This document shows, piece after piece, positions 40,102 through 49,090 of a stretch of 64,000 nt of DNA. The notes under the pieces were generated by a model. It worked only from the letters and a program-made list of their open reading frames with translations. It had not been told where the DNA came from and searched no databases. Both the position numbers and the translations under genes were made by a program. The stretch covers positions 122,762 through 186,761 of the forward strand of contig JAQMWT010000014.1 in assembly GCA_029834535.1 (NCBI GenBank). The letters run 5' to 3'. Origin of the DNA: Chrysophaeum taylorii (taxonomy: Eukaryota > Sar > Pelagophyceae > Pelagomonadales > Pelagomonadaceae). The first letter of the stretch is position 1. Every line of letters begins with the position of its first letter.

Positions 40102-42582
40102 TTACGCGGTGGACGCGACGCCATCAGCAGGAGGCGCCCAGAGATTGTAGGAAGAGAAACATTTCGTGTTGAAGAGGGCGTCCGAGACGCACGGGAGGTC
40201 GGCGCGGATGAGGCGGTGCCAGTTGGCCGTGGCCGACGCAACGAGGTCGGTGCCGTTGTTTATAGCGTCCAAAAACACGGCCTTCGCCTCCGGACCTTGG
40301 AAGAAGTAGAGACCACCGCCGTTTCTTTCGTCGAGCCACCAAGAGGCGGGGTCGACGGGGACTTTGTGAAGATCAGAAATCGTCAGTTTATCATCCGATA
40401 TCATTGGGTCCGCGCCAGACAATCCCAACGCGCAAAATCCACCGAGCTCGGGCGCGTAGCGGTGCGGGAACGCGACGAAGGCATCGCGATTCGCCGAAGA
40501 GGAGAACCAAAAGATAAAGGAACCCTCCACCGTGACGGCGAATTCTGGCGAACCGAGGATCGCTTTCTCGTCGACGCCGTCGTCGTCGCGGTAAGCGACG
40601 ACGTCCGCGCCCTCGACGACGGGAAGGGCCCTCGAGTCGCAATAGCCCTCCGCCGCGTAGACCCCGTGGGCATCGCAGAAGGGGCTTTGCTGTGCTTTGA
40701 TCGGCGTGTTCCAACTAGAGGTCGGGGTCCATCCTCCTTCTTTCTCTTCTTCTTCTTCTTCAAAAGGAATCGCGAGATCTCGAAAGTCGTCGCAGTGGTC
40801 CCATTCGAACGAGTCGTAAATATAGTCGAGCTTGTAGGCGCGGGGATCGGCCACGTCCAGCATCTCCTGGTTTGTGAGGGCGCGCACTTTGTAGGCCCCC
40901 TCGTCGAGGTAGGTCGTGACGTAGGCGGTGAGGTCGTGCGCGTGATGGCCTTTGCACGACGACAGCGGTTCCCACTTGCAGTCCTTCCACGGCTGATCGG
41001 TTCGGTTGACGATGCCCCAGGGTAACATTTGGAAATCCGGATCGATGAGACGCTTGAACTGGTAGAGACGCTCGAGGGTTGGGTGCATCGGCCAAAACGA
41101 CGGGTCCCACGGCGAATCCGCGCCCGCCTGCTCGCCCCAGACCCACGCGCTCTCGCGACTGCACAAAGCCTCGAGCGCGACGCGCCGCTGGGACTGCGTC
41201 AACGCCTCGAGCACGGGAGTCACCTGGAGAGCCGTGCCGGACGCGAAGTAGTGCGCGTGCCACCACGCATCGTCGTTCGGACCGCGGACGCACTCGTAGT
41301 GGCACGGCGCGTCGTCGCCGCACCGCGTCGGCATCCGGAGCACGCCGAGCCGAAACATGAGCTGAATGTGGTGTTTGAAAAATAAGGCACTCGCCTTCCC
41401 CACGATCGGGTCGCACTCGAGACCGAGGCCGCCGACCGTCATGTGGACCGCGCCGTGGGGGGAACCTTGCACCATCGTCAGGAACGCCCCGAGATTATTC
41501 TTGTCGAGCAACGCGCGGTGGCTCTCGCATCGCGGCCATCCGGCCGCCGTTTCGATCCCGCATTTGCCCCAGAATCGCCGCACGCGCGGCTCTGGGTTGA
41601 GGTTCCACGGAGCCCGGAGGTACCCGTAGGCGTTGGTCTCCACTACCCACTTGGGATCGAAGTCGGCGTCGCCTTGCCGCGGAACCGTAGGCAACTTCTC
41701 GAAGAGGCCCCGATCGTTTTCGTTTTCGTTTTTGCCGCTCCCCCACAGCTCGGGGTTCAAATTCACGATCGACGACGTCTCGTTCCCGACGCGATCCCTC
41801 GTAAAATCCCAGTACGGCAGCGCGACCGAGGGGTCCACGCTTTGGAGCGACTTTTCGAACTCGTTCGAGAGCGCCGCGTGCTGCGAGAGAAACCCCAACC
41901 CCTCGTGTAGCTCGTCGGACACGATGTTTCCCGAGCCCCGGAGGTGCCGGGCCACGAGGTCCCCCACCGACTGGTACCCCGGCCCGTACAGCTCCTTCCC
42001 GCGCGCCGTCGACGTCGTCGCGACCACCTCGAGCGCCTCGAGGTACGCTGCGCGCTCCGCTCCCGTCATCTTCCGAACCTCCTTTCGCACGTACAGGCAC
42101 CGCAACAAAGTGCTCAAAACCAACCCGGTTCGCGCCGTCGTCGCCTCGATCCGATACAACCCCGGCTCCCAGAGCGTCGCCGTCGCCAAACTCCCGCCTT
42201 CCCGATACACCGAGCTCTGCGGCTTGCGATCGCCCGGTCCCGGAATCGACGCCGCGCCCGACCACACCCTCGAGAGGCCCCACCGCGCCACCGCGTCGCC
42301 CGCGACGCGCAACCTCACGGGACACCCGGGCGCCGCGAGCACCTCCGACCCCTGCGCATCGGGGATCGAGTATGCCCACAACGCGCCCCCACCGCACTCT
42401 TCGGCACTCAGAGACGCGCCGTAGTACGCGGCGGCTTCTCCCTTGTTGTTCAGGGACGACCCCCTCGCCTGGGGCTTCGTCCCGACAACGATCAGCAACG
42501 ACACCGCCACCACCGCGGACACCATCATCAAAGGCGACCGCCGCCGCCGCACCAGCATCACCCGCTCCGAGTCCGTGATCAT
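40102..42582 (-). CDS. Tyrosinase-like copper oxidase fused to a YHS domain
   Basis: 826 residues from the ATG at 42582. The frame is open further upstream but runs antisense through a dispersed repeat. Residues 12-35 (RRRRSPLMMVSAVVAVSLL) form a basic signal-anchor. After a lumenal domain of about 150 residues comes CuA-like DELHEGLGFLSQH with LPYWDFT, then CuB-like HGAVHMTVGGLG and FFKHHIQLMFRL. WPMHPTLERLYQFKRL follows. These are the His-rich sites of tyrosinases/hemocyanins, which oxidise phenols to catechols and quinones. Near residues 630-715 is a YHS-type domain (VEGADVVAYRDDD, FWFSSSANRDAFVAFPHRY, ELGGFCALG), a small metal-associated module. The protein is much longer than typical tyrosinases (400-550). 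Whether all six copper His are present needs an alignment. Confidence 0.85.
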   Translation of the reverse strand: MITDSERVMLVRRRRSPLMMVSAVVAVSLLIVVGTKPQARGSSLNNKGEAAAYYGASLSAEECGGGALWAYSIPDAQGSEVLAAPGCPVRLRVAGDAVARWGLSRVWSGAASIPGPGDRKPQSSVYREGGSLATATLWEPGLYRIEATTARTGLVLSTLLRCLYVRKEVRKMTGAERAAYLEALEVVATTSTARGKELYGPGYQSVGDLVARHLRGSGNIVSDELHEGLGFLSQHAALSNEFEKSLQSVDPSVALPYWDFTRDRVGNETSSIVNLNPELWGSGKNENENDRGLFEKLPTVPRQGDADFDPKWVVETNAYGYLRAPWNLNPEPRVRRFWGKCGIETAAGWPRCESHRALLDKNNLGAFLTMVQGSPHGAVHMTVGGLGLECDPIVGKASALFFKHHIQLMFRLGVLRMPTRCGDDAPCHYECVRGPNDDAWWHAHYFASGTALQVTPVLEALTQSQRRVALEALCSRESAWVWGEQAGADSPWDPSFWPMHPTLERLYQFKRLIDPDFQMLPWGIVNRTDQPWKDCKWEPLSSCKGHHAHDLTAYVTTYLDEGAYKVRALTNQEMLDVADPRAYKLDYIYDSFEWDHCDDFRDLAIPFEEEEEEKEGGWTPTSSWNTPIKAQQSPFCDAHGVYAAEGYCDSRALPVVEGADVVAYRDDDGVDEKAILGSPEFAVTVEGSFIFWFSSSANRDAFVAFPHRYAPELGGFCALGLSGADPMISDDKLTISDLHKVPVDPASWWLDERNGGGLYFFQGPEAKAVFLDAINNGTDLVASATANWHRLIRADLPCVSDALFNTKCFSSYNLWAPPADGVASTA

Positions 42583-43629
42583 CTTTTGTTTTTGTTTCGA
42601 CCCTTCCGAATCTCCTTGGTCTGAGAATTTCGACTTTCGACCAGAAGAAATTGGACTTTCCAAACTACTAGAGACTTCAACGTCGCACGAACGAAAACAA
42701 ACCCCCTGCGCCTGGGGTCGCGCTAACTTCCGCACCACTTGGCCTGGGGGAGGGGGAACCTGTGTCTCCGAGAAACACCCCCTCCTTAGCAGCCCGCACC
42801 AGGCACCCCCCAACAGGACGTCAGTCACACTCCGTCGCCGGCGACAGGACACGTACGACCTTCGCGCGCGAGGCCCCTCCTCTCTTCGCCTGCCTTGCGG
42901 CTCGGCGATGTCTCCGATTCGGCCTAGGTACATCCGCCGAAAAGGTGGGTGGTCGACTTTCTAAGCACCTTTATCGTCATCAGGGTACCTCATCCAAGCT
43001 GCGCTGGATGGCACTTCTTGCACTCTTGTGCCAGCGCCCCCGTCGTCGCCGACGGCCTCGTTTTCTACGGCGTACCCATCGCGTCCCCCGTCTAAATGGC
43101 CCATGCGCCCCGCTGCTTTGACACCCCAAGCTCCAGCTCGGCGCGAAGCGCTGCTGCGCTCCTGGTAACCGATCGACGATTTTCTTCGGATCGCCTCTCC
43201 ACCACCTTCATCAGCTGCAAAATTCCGGTACCCAAACAGCTATCCTTATCCGGTCGTCTGGCTTGCACAGACAGACCTCGTGGGTGGGTGGCTGTGGCTG
43301 TGGGTTTGGGTGTGGGTGTGGGCGTGGGTGGGAACTGACGCCAGTATGCTCGACGCGCTCAGTCCTCCTCGCCCACAACCACCTCGTCAACCAACCAACC
43401 GCGAATCTGCGTGCGGATCGACGTCATCCAGGCATTACGACATATGCGGCCATTCTTTCCGACGCGCATCTTTATTGAATTGTCGCCACCGCCGGCGTCC
43501 GTCCGCGTATCTCTCCGGCGGGTTGTCCGCATCTACCACAACGAGACAACGCCAAATAACTGCCATGGGCCAGGTACCTTTCGCCCTCCAATCAGCCCGC
43601 TCTCTTCTTCTTGAAGTGTCTCAAAACAC
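42583..43629. other. Intergenic with GPSSLRL relic and GT-rich simple repeat
   Basis: At about 42790-42925 the plus strand encodes TYDLRARGPSSLRLP then SAMSP, the dispersed motif also seen near 15.7 and 16.1 kb. A TGTGGGTG-rich low-complexity run lies at about 43279-43333. No intact gene. Confidence 0.5.
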
Positions 43630-44730
43630 CTATTCTCGTAAATCATCATCGCGGGGTGGGGAGACGTCGCGGAGGCAGACGTCGGCGGTGGTCGGCGTCG
43701 TGGGCCACCAGCCGAGGGCCTGGAGCTGGGCCATGCAATTTCGAGAGTGGGTCGCGCGCGGCGGACCCATGGCGAGGGAGTCCGGGTACCGGAGGCGGAA
43801 GGAGACGGGGGAGCACGCCCCCTTGCACGGCTTGATCTTCTCGCCGTCGACTTTGGTACGACGCTGGGCCTCTTTGAAGAGCCAGTAGCGCCAGGGGTGC
43901 GCGTACACGTCGGCGCGCGCCGTATGGCGGAAGTAGGCAGCGAAAAAGAGGTCGTCGACGAAGAAGCAGGAGGGGAGCCGGCCGTTGGGGGTCAGGAGCT
44001 CGGCCCCCCATTCTTCGAGGCGGCGGAGGCTCGCTACGCCCGTCGCGAGCATGTCGCCCGCCTGCGCGACGCAGATTCGGTACGGAGTCTCTTTGACCCC
44101 GCGGGGATAGGGGTAGGTGTAGTAGCTCCAGACGGCATCGAACGAGGCGTTCCGACGGCCAAACCCGTGTCGCACCAAGGTAGCGAGAGCGTACGGTTCC
44201 CATTCGTGGTCGTCGTCGGCCGCGACGACTACCGTCCGCGGCGTCGCCGGAACGACGCCTCGCGCGACCGCGATCGCCGTACCAACGAGCTTCGTCGCCG
44301 GTCCCCAGTCGTTGGTGACCTCGTGGACGACCACGGGTCTTTCGGCCGCGAGCTCTCGCAACCATTCCGGAATCTTTACGCTCTTTCCTTCCCAATGTTT
44401 TCTCCGCACGTTGTACCGGGCCGGAACGTTGATCACGATCGTTGCCGCCTGCGTCTGGTTCAAGAGCGACTCGATCGCCGGCCGGATCTGCGCGATGCGC
44501 GTCGGCGTCGTCGTCATCCCGACCACCACCGGCACGCTTGCGGCCGGCAGCGCGATCGCCGCCCCCGCCCGCTTCAGTCCCATGTCCTCGGGAAACGCGC
44601 CGCGGTGCACGGACACGCGCGGGTTCCCGCGCTCCCGCAGCGCCTCCTGCTGCCACAAGGGCAATGGGGGCTGCTTCGCCGCGCCAAATCTTGCTCCAAG
44701 TCTTGTCAACACCACCCACAACACCCTCAT
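43630..44730 (-). CDS. GT-A-type glycosyltransferase-like protein, secretory
   Basis: 366 residues from the ATG at 44730. MRVLWVVLTRLGARFGA looks like a signal or signal-anchor. VGMTTTPTRIAQIRPAIES and LLNQT start a nucleotide-sugar-binding fold, NDWGPATKLVGT follows, and TVVVAADDDHEWEPYAL holds an Asp-triad matching the DxD metal/nucleotide-sugar site. FFVDDLFFAAYF may be the acceptor-side acidic motif. Donor and acceptor cannot be told. The gene is divergent from the CRAL-TRIO gene with only 54 bp between start codons, and lies downstream of the tyrosinase promoter side. No intron. Confidence 0.72.
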   Translation of the reverse strand: MRVLWVVLTRLGARFGAAKQPPLPLWQQEALRERGNPRVSVHRGAFPEDMGLKRAGAAIALPAASVPVVVGMTTTPTRIAQIRPAIESLLNQTQAATIVINVPARYNVRRKHWEGKSVKIPEWLRELAAERPVVVHEVTNDWGPATKLVGTAIAVARGVVPATPRTVVVAADDDHEWEPYALATLVRHGFGRRNASFDAVWSYYTYPYPRGVKETPYRICVAQAGDMLATGVASLRRLEEWGAELLTPNGRLPSCFFVDDLFFAAYFRHTARADVYAHPWRYWLFKEAQRRTKVDGEKIKPCKGACSPVSFRLRYPDSLAMGPPRATHSRNCMAQLQALGWWPTTPTTADVCLRDVSPPRDDDLRE

Positions 44731-44784
44731 CGATCGAGGGTAAGAAGAAAGAGTGCCTGCTGGCTGTTCTTCAAGGTGACACGC
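44731..44784. promoter_or_regulatory. 54-bp bidirectional promoter region
   Basis: The space between the divergent start codons of the glycosyltransferase and CRAL-TRIO genes. Both 5' UTRs and any core promoter must fit here or overlap coding sequence. No TATA box is visible. Confidence 0.45.
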
Positions 44785-45690
44785 ATGATGATATCGACGG
44801 TGTTGGTCTTGTCGCTGCTGGATGGTTCCCCGGCGTTTCAGCCGGTGCCGACCGTGCCGCGCATGCGCATCCCTGCGGCGCTGCGGCAACCGTTGCTCCG
44901 AACGAACTCGACGATTCTGCCGCGGCTGATCCGAGAGGTGTCGTTGCAGCGGCAGCGGCAGTACGCGAAAAAGGTGTGGGTGAGCCTGCGCGGGGACATA
45001 AAGACGACTTTGCTGTGGTTAGCTTTGGGGCGACGAAGAACAGCGGGGACGTTGACGGCGTCGCAGCGGTCGATGATCGCGATGCTTCGAGTCGAAGTCG
45101 CGCGGTTGAAGGCCGTCGCGGCCAAGCGCGGCATGCCCCTCGACGACGCGACGCTCCGGCGGTACCTCGAGGCCGCCGGCTGGTCGTTGCAGTTTCGTGA
45201 CCGGTCCGTCGCGCGCGCCGTCGAACACACGGTCGAGTGGCGCGCGTCGGCGGCCGCCGTCCGCAAGCCAGAGCTCGACGGTCGGGGTCTCTTATTGAGC
45301 CAAGCGGCCAAGTCGGGCGATCGCGTCCTAAGATGCGAGTGCAAGCTCACCGCGGGCAGGTCCCCCAAATGGTGGCAGCATGCCCTGGTTAGCGCCGTCG
45401 AGCTCGCCTCGCGCGATCACGCCACCGCCAAGGTGTGCGTCCTCGTCGACTGCCGCGGCGCCCCGGGCTCCTCGCTCTTCGACGCCGCGAGGTCCGCGGC
45501 CTCGGCCTTTCCGCTCTTATCCACCCACTATCCCGGCCGCCTCGGCCACGTCTACGTCCTGGGCGCCGGCCCCGCCTCGCGGGCGTGCTGGTGGTTTATC
45601 AAAAACCTCCTTGACGCCAACACTCGCGCTAAAATATCCTTCGTCTCCGACACCTCGGCGTTGAAACAAAAGGGCTTCAAGCTCGTGTAA
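44785..45690 (+). CDS. CRAL-TRIO (Sec14-like) lipid-binding protein with signal peptide
   Basis: 301 residues. The frame is open far upstream, but antisense to the glycosyltransferase, so I chose the ATG at 44785. MMISTVLVLSLLDGSPAFQP is a signal peptide whose likely cleavage leaves Phe at +1, followed by a basic, Pro-rich stretch; this recalls heterokont plastid-targeting leaders. Residues 115-150 match the CRAL-TRIO N-terminal helices (LRRYLEAAGWSLQFRDRSV, HTVEWRAS). The lipid-binding domain follows: AKVCVLVDCRGAPGSSLFDA, THYPGRLGHVYVLGAGPASR and WWFIKNLLDANTRAKISFVS. Sec14-like proteins move phosphoinositides, tocopherols or retinoids between membranes; the ligand here is unknown. A decayed relative lies at 29444-29850. 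Confidence 0.82.
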   Translation: MMISTVLVLSLLDGSPAFQPVPTVPRMRIPAALRQPLLRTNSTILPRLIREVSLQRQRQYAKKVWVSLRGDIKTTLLWLALGRRRTAGTLTASQRSMIAMLRVEVARLKAVAAKRGMPLDDATLRRYLEAAGWSLQFRDRSVARAVEHTVEWRASAAAVRKPELDGRGLLLSQAAKSGDRVLRCECKLTAGRSPKWWQHALVSAVELASRDHATAKVCVLVDCRGAPGSSLFDAARSAASAFPLLSTHYPGRLGHVYVLGAGPASRACWWFIKNLLDANTRAKISFVSDTSALKQKGFKLV

Positions 45691-45854
45691 TTTATACTAA
45701 TAACAACTCCGGGAACGGAGAGACGGACAGACGCCGCACGCACTTGGGCTTTTCAAGGCTTCTTCTTTCCGAACGAAGAAAAGACTTCGAAAAGACCCCA
45801 CCCCCTCCTCGTCGAAAAAAAAATTTTCGGAGTCCGTTGTTATTGTTGTTGAGG

Positions 45855-46655
45855 ATGATGATGTTGTTTGTGGCTGTGGCCGGCGTTGGTTTCCCGCGGC
45901 GCGGCTTGTTGGTGGCCCCGTGCAACGCCATGTGGCAGCTGTGGGGCCCCGACGACATGCTGTACTACGTGGATACGTACGGGAAGCCCGGCGACGCCGA
46001 GAGCGTCCTCGCCGCCATGGACAAGTGCGCCAGCACGAGCTGGATGATGAACATGGGCCCAGCCAAGGGCGAGCTGGTCGAGGCGGCGTTCGAGGGCCGC
46101 AAGAGCGTCCTGGAGATCGGGACGTTTTTGGGTTACATGGCTATTCGCATCTCTAGGACGGGAGCACGATTGACGACGATCGAGATCGACGGCGCGAACT
46201 ACGAGGCCGCGCGACGAATCATGGCCGCAGCCCTTGGGGACGACCTGGACGGCGTGCGAACGATACACGCGTCCGCGAGAGACCTCCTCCTGGCGGGGAG
46301 TGTCCCTGGAGCGCCCTTCGACGCAGTCCTCATGGATCACTGGAAGGCCGACTACCCCTCGGACCTTGATCTCCTCAAAACCAAGGGCCTCCTCGCGCCG
46401 GGGGCCCTCGTGGTGGCGGACAACGTCCTCTTTCCGGGGGCCCCGGACCTCCTCGATTATTTGGGTGTCGACTTCGAGAAAACCCACGACTCCGTCTCTG
46501 GCATGCCCTGCCTCGCAGTAAACCGCGCCGCCAACTGGCGCACTTCCGACTTTTCCACCGTCCTCGTCTCCTCGCCCTTCGAGTATCGCCCCGAAACCCC
46601 GGACGCCCTGGCCTTCGCCACCTACACCCCTCGTCGACGCCACCTCTCCGTCTAG
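45855..46655 (+). CDS. Catechol O-methyltransferase-like enzyme with signal peptide
   Basis: 266 residues from the first of three consecutive ATGs. MMMLFVAVAGVGFPRRGLLV is a hydrophobic leader. The COMT pattern is complete: YGKPGDAESVLAAMDKC, MNMGPAKGELVEAAF, SVLEIGTFLGYMAIRIS (SAM motif I), LTTIEIDGANYEAARRIM, FDAVLMDHWKADY (metal-binding Asp and DHWK) and LVVADNVLFPGAPDLLDYL. In animal COMT, Asp in MDH, Asp-Asn in ADN and the Lys of DHWK bind Mg2+ and position the catechol; all are present. This favours methylation of a catechol-type diol. It lies 3.3 kb from the tyrosinase start, with a shared orientation only with the CRAL-TRIO gene. Confidence 0.9.
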   Translation: MMMLFVAVAGVGFPRRGLLVAPCNAMWQLWGPDDMLYYVDTYGKPGDAESVLAAMDKCASTSWMMNMGPAKGELVEAAFEGRKSVLEIGTFLGYMAIRISRTGARLTTIEIDGANYEAARRIMAAALGDDLDGVRTIHASARDLLLAGSVPGAPFDAVLMDHWKADYPSDLDLLKTKGLLAPGALVVADNVLFPGAPDLLDYLGVDFEKTHDSVSGMPCLAVNRAANWRTSDFSTVLVSSPFEYRPETPDALAFATYTPRRRHLSV

Positions 46656-46718
46656 CACCCGTACTCCCGCCCCAGGGGGCTTGTTTTGGTGGCCGTCGGT
46701 CGTCTCTCCTCTGATATC

Positions 46719-46752
<34 letters not shown>

Positions 46753-46754
46753 TG
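46719..46754. repeat. (GAT)n microsatellite
   Basis: About twelve GAT units between the O-methyltransferase and the CH-domain gene. Confidence 0.95.
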
Positions 46755-46949
46755 TGTTGTCGAATTCTCTTGGGGTGGGTGTCGGTGGACCAGCTCCTAT
46801 CCAAGAAGAGAGGACTGCTTCTACTCGGCAGAGGCTTCTCGCGACGTGACGAGAAGCGGCTGAATATGATGAGGTGGGTGTGGAGTCAAGGTCGAAGAGC
46901 TAATAGCGCGAGGAGAAGGCACGACGATGTGCCGCATATCTTTTGGGGA

Positions 46950-48771
46950 TCAGAGGGGTTCGGTCGGGTCGTCGAGGTTGAGGTTGGCCGCGTCGGGCGC
47001 CGCTTGGTCGGCACCGAAGGTAACGCCGCTCTTGGACGGGGTCTCGCGCTCCATGGTCTGCGATGAGCCGCTCGTGAGCAATGTCCCCGACGCCGCGTCG
47101 CCGGCTCCGGCGTGCTCGTTCCCGAAGGTGATGCCGCCCTTGCTCACGTGCGCGCGCTCCATCGTCCCCGAGCTGCCCGTGTTGGCGAGCGGCACCTCGT
47201 TCGAGCCGTGGCCCGCGTGATCGTTCCCAAAGGTAATGCCCCCCTTGCTGACTTGCTGGCGCTCCATCGTCGAGACGCTGCCCGAGTTCACCATCGTGAT
47301 GTCGCCCATCCCGTGGCCCGCGTGGTCGTTCCCAAAGGTGATGCCCCCCTTGCTGACTTGCTGGCGCTCCATCGTCGAGACGCTGCCCGAGTTCACCATC
47401 GTGATGTCGCCCGTCCCGTGGCCCGCGTGGTCGTTCCCAAAGGTGATGCCCCCCTTGCTGACTTGCTGGCGCTCCATCGTCGAGACGCTGCCCGAGTTCA
47501 CCATCGTGATGTCGCCCGAGCCCGCTCCGGCGTACTGGTTGCCAAAGGTGATGCCGCCCTTGCTCACGTCCTGCCGCTCCATCGTCGAGACGCTGCCCGA
47601 GTTCACCATCGTGATGTCGCCCGTCCCGTGGCCCGCGTGGTCGTTCCCAAAGGTGATGCCCCCCTTGCTGACTTGCTGGCGCTCCATCGTCGAGACGCTG
47701 CCCGAGTTCACCATCGTGATGTCGCCCGAGCCCGCTCCGGCGTACTGGTTGCCAAAGGTGATGCCGCCCTTGCTCACGTCCTGCCGCTCCATCGTGCCGG
47801 CGCTGCCCGAGTTGACCATGGTGATCTCGGACGAGCCGTGCCCGGCGTACTGGTTGCCAAAGGTGATGCCGCCCTTGCTCACGTCCTGCCGCTCCATCGT
47901 GCCGGCGCTCCCCGAGCTCAGCATGGTGACCTCGGACGAACCGTGCCCGGCGTACTGGTTGCCAAAGGTGATGCCGCCCTTGCTCACGTCCTGCCGCTCC
48001 ATCGTGCCCTGACTCCCCGAACTCAGCATCGTGATCTCACCCGAGCCGTGCCCGGCGTGCGCGTTGCCTGTCCGACGACGACTCGATTATTGGGACGCCG
48101 AGTTCGCACCAAACGTAATGCCGCCCTTGGTGACGTCCTGGCGCTCCATGGTCCCAGCGCTGCCCGAGCTGACCATCGTGACCTCCGAGGAGCCGTGCCC
48201 GGCGTACTGGTTGCCTGCGAGGGTGGATGGGATGACCCCTCGCCTCGCGGCCCGCACCAAAGGTAATGCCCCCCTTTGAGGCCTCGACGCGCTCCATAGT
48301 GCCGTACGAGCCAGCCGTCAGCATCGTGCCGCGGTCCTGCTCCTTCTGCTGCTTGAGCTGCTCCTCGGTCCAGACGCGCTTGTTCTGCTTGGCGTACTTG
48401 TTCTTCCCAAAAGGGGGAACGTCGATCCCGTGCGCCTGGCACAACCCGCCCAACCCCTCGAGACACCCCACGACGTTCTCCATGTTGAGCTCGTCCACGA
48501 GGTCTCGCGTCTGGAAGCAGTCGTCCTTGGGCATGCCGAGGTTCTGGCACCCGCGCAGAAACAATGAAATGTTCTCGATCTGCTTGAACACCATCGGCCC
48601 ACGGTACACCTTAGCCACCGACCCCTCCTTGATCGTGTTGATGAGCTCGCACAACAACACGCCCGACTTGAGGTTTTCGGCGAAAGACTTGTCGCCCTCG
48701 AACTCGCGCCCGACGACCACCTCGATCCATTTCTGCGCAGCCTGTTGGATCCCAGGCTCCGCCGCAGGCAT
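46950..48771 (-). CDS. CH-domain protein with twelve 35-residue TMERQ/GITFG repeats
   Basis: Three exons (48771-48258, 48214-48110, 48067-46950) give 578 residues. Residues 8-115 are a single calponin-homology domain of the calponin/transgelin type: QKWIEVVVGREF, FAENLKSGVLLCELINTI, YRGPMVFKQIENISLFLRGC, LGMPKDDCFQTRDLVD and NVVGCLEGLGGL. Such single CH domains bind or organise actin. After a Gln/Lys-rich linker come twelve near-identical units of the form M--SGS--TMERQ-VSKGGITF followed by GNQYAGHG. They differ from the classical calponin CLIK repeats, although the GITFG-NQYAG core has a similar Gly/aromatic rhythm. The tail is acidic. Two tiny introns interrupt the first two repeats at the same codon. 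Confidence 0.88.
48068..48109 (-). other. 42-nt spliceosomal intron 2 of the CH-repeat gene
   Basis: Minus strand GTGCGAACT...CGGACAG, phase 1, at the same codon of the next repeat. It contains an in-frame TAA, so splicing is needed. TAATC may serve as branch point. Confidence 0.85.
48215..48257 (-). other. 43-nt spliceosomal intron 1 of the CH-repeat gene
   Basis: Minus strand GTGCGGGCC...CTCGCAG, phase 1. Splicing rebuilds the repeat as ITFG-NQYAG exactly as in intronless units. Confidence 0.85.
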
Positions 48772-49090
48772 ATCGCGCCGCGCGCTCTCGATCGATTTTT
48801 TGTTTTAGTCCGTTTGGCCAAGGTGCTCCTCTTTGGGTGGGGGAGGTGCCGCCTCGCTTGTGTTGAATGGTCGAAATCCACCATTTTGTTGTTTCTTTTT
48901 TCCGAGATGTCGCAGACGTGGACCGCATCTACGAACCCGACCGACACCGCTATCGCACCGCCATTCGAATTCGTATCGCCCTCCCAAGGACGACGACGAC
49001 GACGACGACGTCGACGACGACGTCGACGATTGTCGTTGTTTTAGTGCGCGCCCTCATGTCGGCGCATTGTTCGGCCCCATCCATGATGGC
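48772..49090. other. Intergenic with (GAC/GTC) simple repeat
   Basis: A GACGAC...GTCGAC tract lies at about 48989-49030. No gene seen. Confidence 0.5.

Larger units (their letters stand above)
46990..48320 (-). repeat. 105-bp tandem coding repeats of the CH-repeat gene
   Basis: Twelve units of 105 nt. Middle units are nearly identical at the DNA level (for example 47330-47450 against 47435-47555) and alternate between two subtypes ending NDHAGHG and NQYAGAG. The end units diverge, as expected for an array growing from its centre. Confidence 0.9.

Noticed and set aside
42583-42933. Upstream 117-codon extension of the tyrosinase ORF
   Set aside because: Runs antisense through the dispersed GPSSLRL repeat; the signal-anchor after the 42582 ATG is a better start.
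43747-44784. Upstream extension of the CRAL-TRIO frame
   Set aside because: It is antisense to the glycosyltransferase and lacks domain similarity; the signal peptide at 44785 marks the start.
47112-48266. 384-codon plus ORF and 258-codon plus ORF with repeats, opposite the CH-repeat gene
   Set aside because: Repetitive only because they are antisense to the 105-bp coding repeats; the minus strand has the CH domain, proper start and splice sites.
46990-48320. Possible CRISPR-like regular repeats
   Set aside because: Units are contiguous coding repeats with no spacers, in a eukaryotic gene.
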